Position numbers and translations under genes: made by a program | Shown: positions 1-6,959 of the stretch, piece after piece | Position numbering within the stretch: the first letter of the stretch is position 1 | Layout of the letters: every line of letters starts with the position of its first letter | Assembly: GCA_035690425.1 (NCBI GenBank) | Contig: DASSKO010000122.1 | Coordinates: 1 to 18,184, forward strand | Length of the DNA stretch: 18,184 bases | Source of the DNA: DASSKO01 sp035690425 | GTDB taxonomy: Bacteria > Actinomycetota > Actinomycetes > Propionibacteriales > Nocardioidaceae | Reading direction: 5' to 3' | Notes under the pieces: model-generated | Databases searched by the model: none | What the model was told of the DNA's origin: nothing | The model's input: only the letters and a program-made list of their open reading frames with translations

Positions 1-244
1 CGCCGGCGCGCACCGACCGGATCCTGCCCGCGTGGCCGGCGACCGACGACGGGGCGAAGCCGGGAAGGTCGGTCGTCGACACCTCGGAGACCGTCTCGCC
101 CAGGGCCTCGGCGGCCGGCAGCCATCCCGATCCCATCACCAGCGCGATGTCGTGCTGGTCCACACCGGAGAGCTCGGCCAGGCGGGCGGCGGCGCGCTCG
201 GCCGCGTCCCGGCCGGATTCGCGCAACTCTGCTTCGTCAGTCAC
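1..244 (-). CDS. deoD: Purine nucleoside phosphorylase, N-terminal part (runs off left edge)
   Basis: This is the first 81 codons of a cytosolic purine-salvage enzyme that splits purine nucleosides with phosphate into base and ribose-1-phosphate. The reading frame is open from a GTG at 244 to the window edge. Visible family signatures are ALVMGSGW (about residues 38-45), the phosphate-binding segment of trimeric PNPs, and DLPGF followed by GHAGRIRSV near residues 61-78. The GTG is the best start I see, but no strong ribosome binding site precedes it. It lies 71 bases downstream of the cyclotransferase-like gene on the same strand, so the two may be cotranscribed. In M. tuberculosis, deoD (Rv3307) is also near lpdA. 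The rest of the protein is not visible. Confidence 0.85.
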   Translation of the reverse strand, partial: MTDEAELRESGRDAAERAAARLAELSGVDQHDIALVMGSGWLPAAEALGETVSEVSTTDLPGFAPSSVAGHAGRIRSVRAG

Positions 245-315
245 CCGCCGGACGATATCGCCTCGGTGGCGTGCGCCGATCATGCCCGGGCATCTGCAGG
301 GCCATCGTTCACCGG

Positions 316-765
316 TCACAGCCCGAAGGAACGGCAGGGACGGTTGCGTAGGTCGGCCACGTAGTCGTCGGGAGCTCCGGCCGCGGCGGCGGCCTCGGAG
401 AGCAACCCGAGCGTGCCGGCCGAGGGCAGCCCGCCCTCATAGGCGTCGAGCACGTAGGTCCACGCGACCCGCTCGCCGTCGAGGGTGTGCGCCCGCACCC
501 GGATCTTGCGATACAGCCGCCGGCTTCCGCCCTCGGCTTCGTCCAGCCGCTGCTCGTCGGTCGTCACGTCGTACAGCCCCACGAAGACCTGTTCGCCCGG
601 TGCCTCCACCACCGTGGGCAGTGCACCGTCCCAGCCGAAGTCCTCACCGCCGAACGTGAGCCGCCAGCCGGCCAGCCAGCCGGTGCCACGCAGCGGCGAG
701 TGCGGGCAGCGTTCACCCATCCGCGCGGGGTCGAGGTTGGATGCGTAGGCGGCGTACAGCGGCAC
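316..765 (-). CDS. Gamma-glutamylcyclotransferase-like protein (Rv3304-like)
   Basis: A 149-residue protein starting at a GTG, with the sequence MPLYAAYASN at its N-terminus. This matches the beta-strand/loop signature of the gamma-glutamylcyclotransferase (GGCT/AIG2-like) fold, normally Y-x-A-Y-G-S-N; here the glycine is alanine. LDEAEG near residue 76 lies where the family has its acidic catalytic residue. The sequence closely follows what I remember of M. tuberculosis Rv3304, including GWxAGWRLTFGGED and VLDAYEGGLPSA, a protein adjacent to lpdA there too. The substrate is unknown; release of 5-oxoproline from gamma-glutamyl compounds is only the family activity. The start was chosen because conservation begins at this codon, although the frame stays open upstream. 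It is divergent from lpdA, 54 bases away. Confidence 0.85.
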   Translation of the reverse strand: MPLYAAYASNLDPARMGERCPHSPLRGTGWLAGWRLTFGGEDFGWDGALPTVVEAPGEQVFVGLYDVTTDEQRLDEAEGGSRRLYRKIRVRAHTLDGERVAWTYVLDAYEGGLPSAGTLGLLSEAAAAAGAPDDYVADLRNRPCRSFGL

Positions 766-819
766 GGTCAGGCAGGCTATCTCAGTCGGCGGCCGTGATG
801 CCGAGGGTGATGCGCAACA

Positions 820-2274
820 ATGGGCGACGTGACTCGGGTAGTGATTGTCGGCGGTGGGCCCGGTGGATACGAGGCAGCGCTCGTCGCCGCCCAGCTGGGG
901 GCCACCGTCACGGTCGTCGACCGCGACGGGCTGGGCGGCTCCGCCGTGCTCACCGACTGTGTGCCGAGCAAGACGCTGATCGCCACCGCGGACCTGATGA
1001 CCGAGACGCGCGGCTCGGCAGAGCTGGGTGCGCGGTTCGGCAGCGACGGCGCTGCCCTCGACCCGTCCGACGCAGTGGGTGTCGACCTGTCCACGGTCAA
1101 CCAGCGGGTGCTGGGTCTGGCGACGGCGCAGTCGACCGACATCTCCCGCAAGGTCGAGCGGGACGGTGTGACCGTGCTGCGCGGAACGGGCCGGCTCGAC
1201 GGCCCGCACAGCGTGTCGGTGCAGCTGGCGGACGGCGGCGTCGAGCGGGTGGACGCCGACGTGGTGCTGCTGGCCACCGGCGCCCGTCCCCGCGTGCTCG
1301 AGACGGCGGCACCGGACGGTGAGCGCATTCTCACCTGGGAGCAGGTCTACGATCTCGAGGAGCTGCCCGAGCGGCTGATCGTGGTGGGGTCGGGGGTGAC
1401 CGGCGCGGAGTTCGCGTCCGCGTACGACGCCCTGGGTGCCGACGTGGTGCTGGTCTCATCCCGCGACCGGGTGCTGCCGGGTGAGGACGCCGATGCCGCG
1501 GAGGTGCTCGAGGATGTCTTCAAGCGTCGCGGCATGACGGTGCTCGCGCGCTCGCGCGCCGAGTCGGTGTGGCGCGATACTGCCGGGGCCGACCGTGCCG
1601 ACCGTGCCGGCGGTGCGGAGGAGGTCGTGCGGGTGCGGCTCACCGACGGCCGCGAGGTCACCGGCTCGCACTGTCTGCTGGCGGTCGGCTCGCGGCCCAA
1701 CACCGTCGACTTGGGGCTGGAGTCGGCCGGTGTCGAGGTCGACGACGGCGGCTTCGTCACGGTCGACCGGGTCTCCCGCACGACGGCGCGCGGCGTCTAC
1801 GCGGCCGGCGACTGCACCGGGGTGCTGATGCTGGCCTCGGTGGCGGCGATGCAGGGGCGCATCGCGATGTGGCATGCGCTGGGTGACGCCGTCCAGCCAC
1901 TCGACCTCACGCAGGTGTCGTCGAACGTCTTCACCTCACCCGAGATCGCCACCGTGGGCTGCTCCCAGCAAGCGGTCGATGCCGGCGACATCGAGGCCGT
2001 GTCGGTGCTGCTGCCGCTCGACGGGAACCCGCGGGCGAAGATGCAGGGCGTGCACGACGGGTTCGTCAAGCTGTTCTGTCGCCCCGGCACCGGGACCGTG
2101 GTCGGCGGGGTGGTGGTGGGGCCGCGCGCGAGCGAGCTGGTGCATCCGATCACGCTCGCGGTCGCGGCGACGCTCACCGCCGACCAGGTGGCGCACGCCT
2201 TCACCGTCTATCCGTCGATCTCCGGCTCGATCGCCGAGGCCGCTCGCCTGCTCCGCACGCCGCAGAGTCGCTGA
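820..2274 (+). CDS. lpdA: NAD(P)H quinone reductase LpdA (flavoprotein disulfide reductase family)
   Basis: 484 residues in the lipoamide dehydrogenase/glutathione reductase fold. An N-terminal FAD site reads GGGPGG (11-16), a central NAD(P) Rossmann motif is VGSGVTGAEFASAY (about 189-202), a second FAD motif is YAAGDCTGV near 327-335, and a dimerisation domain follows. The redox-active CxxxxC of true lipoamide dehydrogenases is broken: at GGSAVLTDCVPSK only C47 remains and the first cysteine position is A42. The C-terminal HPHPTLSE motif is replaced by YPSISGSIAEAA. This is the pattern of M. tuberculosis LpdA (Rv3303c), described as a quinone reductase rather than a dihydrolipoamide dehydrogenase. 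GAGGG 12 bases upstream supports the ATG; a GTG three codons later is an alternative. The small membrane gene follows after 8 bases. Confidence 0.93.
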   Translation: MGDVTRVVIVGGGPGGYEAALVAAQLGATVTVVDRDGLGGSAVLTDCVPSKTLIATADLMTETRGSAELGARFGSDGAALDPSDAVGVDLSTVNQRVLGLATAQSTDISRKVERDGVTVLRGTGRLDGPHSVSVQLADGGVERVDADVVLLATGARPRVLETAAPDGERILTWEQVYDLEELPERLIVVGSGVTGAEFASAYDALGADVVLVSSRDRVLPGEDADAAEVLEDVFKRRGMTVLARSRAESVWRDTAGADRADRAGGAEEVVRVRLTDGREVTGSHCLLAVGSRPNTVDLGLESAGVEVDDGGFVTVDRVSRTTARGVYAAGDCTGVLMLASVAAMQGRIAMWHALGDAVQPLDLTQVSSNVFTSPEIATVGCSQQAVDAGDIEAVSVLLPLDGNPRAKMQGVHDGFVKLFCRPGTGTVVGGVVVGPRASELVHPITLAVAATLTADQVAHAFTVYPSISGSIAEAARLLRTPQSR

Positions 2275-2282
2275 GGCCCTGG

Positions 2283-2540
2283 GTGGTCATGCTCGCGCTG
2301 GGCGCCGCGATGGTGCTCCTCGGTGCTGCCGGTATCCGGTGGACCCGGCTCGCGTCGCTGCTGCTGGTCGGGCTGTCGGTGCTGTGGCTCTATCTCGATG
2401 TCCGGCCGGAGGGTCCGGTGCTGTGGAAGGTCAGCCACGGTCACGGGCTGGTGCTCGCCGACCTGTGGGGGTTGCTGGGTGTGCTCGTCGGTGCCGCCCT
2501 CATCGTGCGCGGACCCGGCCGTCGACGAGATCGCCGTTAG
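2283..2540 (+). CDS. Small membrane protein of unknown function
   Basis: An 85-residue protein that I do not recognise. It has three hydrophobic stretches (about 2-18, 22-38 and 54-75) and a strongly basic tail (RGPGRRRDRR), which suggests a small integral membrane protein with a cytoplasmic C-terminus. It begins 8 bases after the lpdA stop. GAGG overlapping that stop (2273-2276) is six bases before the GTG start, so cotranscription and translational coupling with lpdA are likely. An ATG two codons later is an alternative start. A link to quinone redox chemistry in the membrane is only a guess from position. It ends 29 bases before the convergent glycine-rich protein gene. Confidence 0.7.
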   Translation: MVMLALGAAMVLLGAAGIRWTRLASLLLVGLSVLWLYLDVRPEGPVLWKVSHGHGLVLADLWGLLGVLVGAALIVRGPGRRRDRR

Positions 2541-2569
2541 GTGAGGAACCTGCCGGCCGAGATCTGCGG

Positions 2570-3400
2570 TCAGAAGCCGCCGCCGTCAAACCCGCCACCG
2601 AAGCCACCGAAGCCACCGCCGTCACCGAAGCCACCGCCGTCACCAAAGCCGCCGTCGCCGCCCTCGAATCCGCCGCCGTCACCGCCACCGCCGTCGAACC
2701 CGTCGCCGCCGTACCCGCCCGGGTCGTCGTAGCCCCAGCCGCCGGTCATCATCGAGCCGATCAGCAAACCGGGCAGCAGCCCCTGCATGGCGTAGCCGCC
2801 GAAGTAGCCCTGCGCCCAGGGGGAGTAGGCGGGGCCACCCTGCCAGTACGGCACCCGGCGCGGGCCGTTCATCACCGTGCGGATGTCCGGCTCGACGCCT
2901 GCTTCGACCCGCTCGGCGTCGGCCTCGCAGACCGGGATGTCGCGCAGCTGCCCACCGGCCGGCGCCCACTGCACGTCCCGCGACGATGGCCCGTGTGCCG
3001 GGTTGAAGAAGCACGGCGGGCGACGTTGCGGGAGCGCGGCGCCAGACAGCCGGGCCCCGACACAGGCCACCGCGTAGCGCCCGTCGTCGAGCACCTCGGT
3101 GACGTGTTGGATCTCCTCGGAGCGGGTGACCGCCGCGAGTGACTCCTTGGCCTGCTCGTAGCAGTCGAGGGCACGCTGGTAGTCCTGCCGCGTCGGCGCG
3201 TCGAGGTCGTGGCCGGCAACGTCGGTGTCGAGGCTTTGCAGCTCCTCACCGAACCTCGTCACGTCCTCGTCGGCGGTCTTCTTGACCAGCGCGAGGTCGT
3301 GCTGGCGCCTGCTCTCGACCTCTCGCTGCCGGTTGCGGCGGCTGTAGAGGTATACGCCCCCGAGGATCGCCAGCAAGACGATCCAGAAGATCAGTTCCAT
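2570..3400 (-). CDS. Membrane-anchored protein with Gly-rich C-terminal tail
   Basis: 276 residues. An N-terminal transmembrane helix (about 3-19, ELIFWIVLLAILGGVYLY) is followed by a basic stop-transfer patch and a charged helical, possibly coiled-coil stretch (25-95). A conserved-looking middle domain has paired cysteines and the segment PPCFFNPAHGPS. A short hydrophobic patch (AMQGLLPGLLIGSMM) precedes a tail made almost wholly of Gly, Asp and Phe. Proteins of this layout, with CFF(D/N)PxHGPS and a Gly-rich end, occur in many actinobacteria without an assigned function as far as I know. GGAGGG eight bases upstream fixes the ATG. It is divergent from the SpoIID-domain gene, which hints at a cell-envelope role, but no function can be assigned. 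Confidence 0.85.
   Translation of the reverse strand: MELIFWIVLLAILGGVYLYSRRNRQREVESRRQHDLALVKKTADEDVTRFGEELQSLDTDVAGHDLDAPTRQDYQRALDCYEQAKESLAAVTRSEEIQHVTEVLDDGRYAVACVGARLSGAALPQRRPPCFFNPAHGPSSRDVQWAPAGGQLRDIPVCEADAERVEAGVEPDIRTVMNGPRRVPYWQGGPAYSPWAQGYFGGYAMQGLLPGLLIGSMMTGGWGYDDPGGYGGDGFDGGGGDGGGFEGGDGGFGDGGGFGDGGGFGGFGGGFDGGGF
2573..2709 (-). repeat. Short tandem repeats encoding the Gly-rich tail
   Basis: The 3' end of the membrane-anchored gene is low-complexity DNA built from GCC/ACC/GTC-type triplets. A perfect 18-base unit occurs twice in tandem (2607-2624 and 2625-2642) with degenerate copies on both sides. It encodes a repeated G-F-G-D-G-G-type hexapeptide. All unit lengths seen are multiples of three, so slippage would change tail length without breaking the frame. 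Confidence 0.75.
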
Positions 3401-3467
3401 GGCGCCGCCCTCCGATGGTGTCACGGTTGCCCCGAGTCTACGGGGCGGCTCCAGTCGAAGGTGGCGC

Positions 3468-3496
3468 ATAGTGCGCGAAAAGTCGGCAAAGGTCAA
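3468..3496 (-). promoter_or_regulatory. Candidate promoter of the Gly-rich membrane protein gene
   Basis: On the minus strand a TTGACC (-35-like, 3496-3491) is separated by 17 bases from CACTAT (-10-like, 3473-3468). It would give a leader of about 65 bases before the ATG at 3400. The -35 is a good match and the -10 a weak one. This rests on pattern only. Confidence 0.4.
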
Positions 3497-3537
3497 GACG
3501 ACACGCTCATAATCTCGACGGTTACTTGGACGATATA

Positions 3538-3557
3538 GGTGACAACGCAAAGTCACC
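3538..3557 (+). promoter_or_regulatory. Inverted repeat upstream of the SpoIID-domain gene
   Basis: GGTGAC (3538-3543) and GTCACC (3552-3557) form a perfect 6-bp inverted repeat with an 8-base spacer. It ends 19 bases before the ATG and directly follows a -10-like TATAGG (3533-3538). It could be an operator at the transcription start or a 5' leader hairpin near the ribosome binding site. The regulator is unknown. Confidence 0.35.
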
Positions 3558-3576
3558 ACACAGGACAGGACAGTCA

Positions 3577-5064
3577 ATGAGAACGCTGAGAGCGCTGCTG
3601 GTCGGGCTGCTGGCGATGGCCGTGGTGGTCGGCGCCGCGGGTGTCGCGACGGCGCGCACGCACCTGATCGACGTCCGCCGAGATGTCCGCCTCACCGGCC
3701 ACGGGTACGGGCACGGCATCGGCATGTCGCAGTACGGCGCCGAGGGCGCGGCCCGGGAGGGTCGGACCTGGCGGGAGATCGTCTCGTTCTACTACCCCGG
3801 TACGACGATCGGGCGCGGCGGCGGGACGCTCCGGGTGCTGATCACCGCCGACACCACCGCTGACGTGAAGGTCTCGCCGGCGCCGAACCTGCACATCCGC
3901 GACCTCGGGGCGCGACGGGCCTGGGAGCTGCCCGCACGCGCCGGCATCAGCCGCTGGCGGATCAACCCGAACCGGTGGGTGCAGCGCTACGAGGACGGTC
4001 GATGGCGCCGATGGAGGCAGATGGACGGCCCGTCGTCGGAGTTCTACCGGCCCGGTGGCGCCACCGTCGACCTGTGGGTGCCGGGCAGCGGGGGCGAGGT
4101 CACCAAGGCATACCGCGGCCGGCTGCGCGCGACCCACGACGACACCGTCAACGTGCTCCAGCTCGAGGACTACCTGCGCGGTGTGGTGCCGCGGGAGATG
4201 CCGGCGTCGTGGTCCAGCGAGGCGCTGAAATCCCAGGCCGTCGCGGCCCGCACCTACGCGATCCGGCTGCGTGCCGAGAACCCCCGGCGCTACTACCAGA
4301 TGTGTGACACCACCAGCTGCCAGGTCTACGAGGGAGCCGACGCCGAGGACGCACGCAGCGACGCCGCGATCCAAGCCACCGCCCATCGGGTGCTGCGCTA
4401 CGACGGTGCGCCCGCGCTGACGATGTTCTCCTCCTCCACCGGCGGCTGGAGCGCCGACGGCGGACTGCCCTACCTGAGGGCACGGCGCGACACGTGGGAC
4501 GGCTGGAACGGCAACCCGATGCACACCTGGCACACCACGATCAGCGCCGCGTCGATCGAGTCGCGGTATCCCGCGATCGGGCGCCTGATCGGGCTCGACA
4601 TCGTCAAGCGCTCCGGCGACGGCCGGTGGGGCGGACGGGTCGAGCAGGTCGTGCTCGACGGCACGTCCGGCGACGTCACGGTCAGCGGCACCGACCTGCG
4701 ATTCAGCTTCGGCCTGCGCTCACACTGGTTCCGACCGACCTCCACCGCCATCGGCACCAAGTGGCGGAAGCTCGGTCGCGAGTCGTCGGCCGTGGGTGGC
4801 ACGAAGCGCCCCGAGTACGCCACCCGCGGCGGGGCCGCGCAGGTGTTCGACCGCGGGCGCATCTACTGGAGCAAGGAGACCGGTGCGCACGAGGTCCATG
4901 GCGCGGTGCTCAAGCGCTACCTACACCTCGGCGGCGCCAAGGGGCGGCTGAGGTTTCCCACCACCGACGAGCACGCCGTACGCGGTGGCCGGGCCAGCGA
5001 CTTCCAGGGCGGGCGCCTGGTGTGGCACCGTGCCTCCAAGCGGGTGACGGTGAGGTACTTCTGA
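3577..5064 (+). CDS. Exported SpoIID/LytB-domain protein with C-terminal LGFP-like repeats
   Basis: 495 residues. An N-terminal signal peptide (MRTLRALLVGLLAMAVVVGA, then AGVATA before residue 27) predicts export. The motif GHGYGHGIGMSQYGAEGAA (about 41-59) comes first, and the SpoIID core LQLEDYLRGVVPREMPASW...LKSQAVAARTYA is near 196-229. The order is reversed relative to Bacillus SpoIID, where the GHGxGMSQYGA block is C-terminal; actinobacterial proteins often show this order. After about residue 390 come LGFP-like wall-binding repeats: GGAAQVFDRGRIYWS, TGAHEVHG and LHLGGAKGRLRFPTTDE. SpoIID proteins are lytic transglycosylases or amidase enhancers, so peptidoglycan remodelling is the likely role; which activity is not decided by sequence. 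The ATG is the start that yields a signal peptide, with a modest AGGACAGG upstream. Confidence 0.9.
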   Translation: MRTLRALLVGLLAMAVVVGAAGVATARTHLIDVRRDVRLTGHGYGHGIGMSQYGAEGAAREGRTWREIVSFYYPGTTIGRGGGTLRVLITADTTADVKVSPAPNLHIRDLGARRAWELPARAGISRWRINPNRWVQRYEDGRWRRWRQMDGPSSEFYRPGGATVDLWVPGSGGEVTKAYRGRLRATHDDTVNVLQLEDYLRGVVPREMPASWSSEALKSQAVAARTYAIRLRAENPRRYYQMCDTTSCQVYEGADAEDARSDAAIQATAHRVLRYDGAPALTMFSSSTGGWSADGGLPYLRARRDTWDGWNGNPMHTWHTTISAASIESRYPAIGRLIGLDIVKRSGDGRWGGRVEQVVLDGTSGDVTVSGTDLRFSFGLRSHWFRPTSTAIGTKWRKLGRESSAVGGTKRPEYATRGGAAQVFDRGRIYWSKETGAHEVHGAVLKRYLHLGGAKGRLRFPTTDEHAVRGGRASDFQGGRLVWHRASKRVTVRYF

Positions 5065-5085
5065 CCGATCGGTCCACGTGTGGAC
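5063..5085. other. Two overlapping palindromes after the SpoIID-domain gene
   Basis: GACCGATCGGTC (5063-5074) is a perfect 12-base palindrome that starts within the stop codon. It overlaps GTCCAC-GT-GTGGAC (5072-5085), a second perfect inverted repeat. Alternative pairing could form one of two stems. It may be a terminator for the SpoIID-domain gene, lacking a T-tract as is common in high-GC bacteria, or an operator for the molybdoenzyme gene 60 bases downstream. Confidence 0.35.
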
Positions 5086-5145
5086 GTCCGTGTCACGACG
5101 TGGTCGACTGGTTCGACACGGCGTGGCACGGGCAAGGGAGTGCGG

Positions 5146-6471
5146 GTGGCAGGTGACGGAGGCTCGCGAGTCCGCAGGTCGTTTGCGCGCGGCTGGCGCA
5201 CCGTCGAGCGGCACCCACCGCCGGGCCCGTTCCGCGCCGGGTTCTGGCGCAGTCCGCTGCGGGGCCCGTGGCTGACCGCGGTGCTGGGCTCCGTCCTGTT
5301 GGTTGGCCTTCCGGTCCTGTTCGTGACGGGGCTGCTGTCGTACGCGGCCTACAACCCTGACCTCCAGGGCAACGACCAGACGCCGGACAAGGGACTGCTC
5401 GGCTTCTACCTCTTCCCCTGGCCCACCGAGCCGGTGTGGCTCTACCGGCTCAACCAGGGGGTGCACGTGACGCTCGGCATCGTGCTCGTCCCGGTGCTCG
5501 CCGCGAAGCTGTGGTCGGTGATCCCCAAGCTGTTCGCATGGCCGCCGTCGGAGTCCCTTGCGCAGTTGGTGGAGCGGGTGAGCCTGTTCCTGCTGGTCGG
5601 CGGCGCGATCTTCGAGTTCGCGACCGGGATCATCAACATCCAGTACTGGTACGTGTTCCCGGGATCGTTCTACCCGCTGCACTTGTACGGCGCGTGGGTG
5701 TTCATCGCCGCTCTGGTGGTGCATGTCGGCATCAGGTTGCCCCGGATGGTGGGAGCACTGCGGTCGCGGAGCATGCGGGCGGAGCTGCGGACCGGGACCG
5801 CCGACACCCGCCCGGAGCCGCCCGATCCCTACGGCCTGGTCGCTGCCGACCCGGCCGCCCCGACGATCTCACGGCGCGGTGCGCTGGGCTTCGTCGGCGG
5901 CGGCTCCCTGCTGCTGCTTGGGCTCACCGTCGGACAGAGTCTCGGTGGGCCGTTGCGTCGCACGGCGCTGCTGGCTCCGCGGGGCCAACTGCTCGGCACC
6001 GGGCCGAACGCCTTCCAAGTCAACAAGACCGCCGACGAGTCCGGCATCGTCGAGGCGCAGGTGGGAGCGAGCTGGCGCCTGGAGCTGCGGGGCGGCCGAG
6101 GTCCGGTCCGGCTCAGCCGTGCCGACCTGCTCGCGTTGCCGCAGCACCGCTCCGAGCTGCCGATCGCCTGCGTCGAGGGGTGGTCGACCGACAACCAGTC
6201 CTGGGTCGGCGTCCGGCTGGCCGACCTCGCCGAGATGGCTGGGGTGCCCGACGCGGCGTCGGTCTACGTCGAGTCGCTGCAGGACGGCGGGGCGTTCGGT
6301 GCGGCGAGCCTGCGCCGCAACCAGATCCTCGATCCCCGCTCGCTGCTCGCCCTCCGCGTCAACAGTGTCGACCTGTCGCTGGACCACGGGTTCCCGGCGC
6401 GGGTGATCGTCCCGGCCAACCCCGGCGTGCACAACACCAAGTGGGTCGCTCGGATGACCTTCGAGGTGTGA
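5146..6471 (+). CDS. Cytochrome b-type membrane domain fused to sulfite-oxidase-family molybdopterin oxidoreductase
   Basis: 441 residues from the GTG at 5146. This start was chosen because AAGGGAG (5134-5140) sits five bases upstream; GTGs at 5140 and 5080 are alternatives. The N-terminal half has about four membrane helices (43-66, 105-125, 143-165, 181-197) with histidines such as H107, H179 and H193 that could ligate haem, as in di-haem cytochrome b561-like domains. A twin-arginine motif SRRGALGF (242-249) precedes a fifth helix (246-265). The remaining soluble domain resembles the SUOX/YedY Mo-cofactor fold; ACVEGWS holds the likely molybdenum-ligating C342. The enzyme probably exchanges electrons between the quinone pool and an extracytoplasmic substrate, which is unknown. 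The next gene overlaps its stop codon by one base. Confidence 0.88.
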   Translation: MAGDGGSRVRRSFARGWRTVERHPPPGPFRAGFWRSPLRGPWLTAVLGSVLLVGLPVLFVTGLLSYAAYNPDLQGNDQTPDKGLLGFYLFPWPTEPVWLYRLNQGVHVTLGIVLVPVLAAKLWSVIPKLFAWPPSESLAQLVERVSLFLLVGGAIFEFATGIINIQYWYVFPGSFYPLHLYGAWVFIAALVVHVGIRLPRMVGALRSRSMRAELRTGTADTRPEPPDPYGLVAADPAAPTISRRGALGFVGGGSLLLLGLTVGQSLGGPLRRTALLAPRGQLLGTGPNAFQVNKTADESGIVEAQVGASWRLELRGGRGPVRLSRADLLALPQHRSELPIACVEGWSTDNQSWVGVRLADLAEMAGVPDAASVYVESLQDGGAFGAASLRRNQILDPRSLLALRVNSVDLSLDHGFPARVIVPANPGVHNTKWVARMTFEV

Positions 6472-6959
6472 TGGCAGCGCACCGGCTGATCCGACCGCTG
6501 GCCTGGTACGGCGGCAACCCGCTGCACCTGCTCGCAATGCTCGCCTGCTTCGCGCTGGCCGGCTACGCCGGCGTGCGGCTGCTCGACGCCGGAGCGGTTG
6601 GCGTCGCCGTGTGGTTCGTCGGGGCGGTGATCGCCCATGACCTCGTGCTGTTCCCGCTGTACGCCGTCGCCGACCGGTCGGTGCAGGGCGTGCTGCGACA
6701 CCGTGCCGGTCCGCTGCCGGCGGTGCCGTGGATCAACTACCTGCGAGTGCCGGTGCTGCTGTCTGCGCTGGCGCTGCTCGTCTACTTCCCGCTCATCCTC
6801 CGGTTGACCGACATCTACGAAGGCGTGACGGCGATGCCGGTCTCGGTCTACCTCGGCCGCTGGCTGCTGCTCACCGGCGCGCTGTTCGCCGTCTCTGCGC
6901 TGGCTTTCGCGCTGCGGCTGCGCCGGCACCGCCGGACGCGGAAGGAGGTCAGTCGTTGA
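6471..6959 (+). CDS. Integral membrane protein coupled to the molybdoenzyme
   Basis: 162 residues with four likely membrane helices (about 18-38, 42-66, 88-108 and 126-148) and a basic C-terminal tail. I do not recognise a named family. The motif FVGAVIAHDLVLFPLYAVADR resembles actinobacterial membrane proteins that accompany molybdopterin oxidoreductases, but this is from memory. Its ATG overlaps the upstream TGA (TGATG), so it is translationally coupled and probably works with the molybdoenzyme, for example as a membrane partner or assembly factor. Its last 11 bases overlap the 3' end of the convergent biotin carboxylase gene. Confidence 0.85.
   Translation: MAAHRLIRPLAWYGGNPLHLLAMLACFALAGYAGVRLLDAGAVGVAVWFVGAVIAHDLVLFPLYAVADRSVQGVLRHRAGPLPAVPWINYLRVPVLLSALALLVYFPLILRLTDIYEGVTAMPVSVYLGRWLLLTGALFAVSALAFALRLRRHRRTRKEVSR

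Noticed and set aside
2573..2709. CRISPR-like array
   Set aside because: Units are 18-base contiguous coding triplets without unique spacers.
2541..3142. Plus-strand proline/threonine-rich repeat peptide (PPKPPPSPKPP type)
   Set aside because: It is the antisense translation of the Gly-rich tail. The minus strand has a ribosome binding site, membrane anchor and conserved domain.
3401..3576. Riboswitch (for example ydaO-type) upstream of the wall-remodelling gene
   Set aside because: The intergenic region is shared with a divergent promoter and I find only one small inverted repeat, not the conserved ydaO core.
2570..3577. Longer minus-strand reading frame starting at 3577 for the Gly-rich protein
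   Set aside because: The ATG at 3400 has a strong GGAGGG site and begins the membrane helix; upstream sequence is basic, unlike a protein start, and carries the promoter-like boxes.
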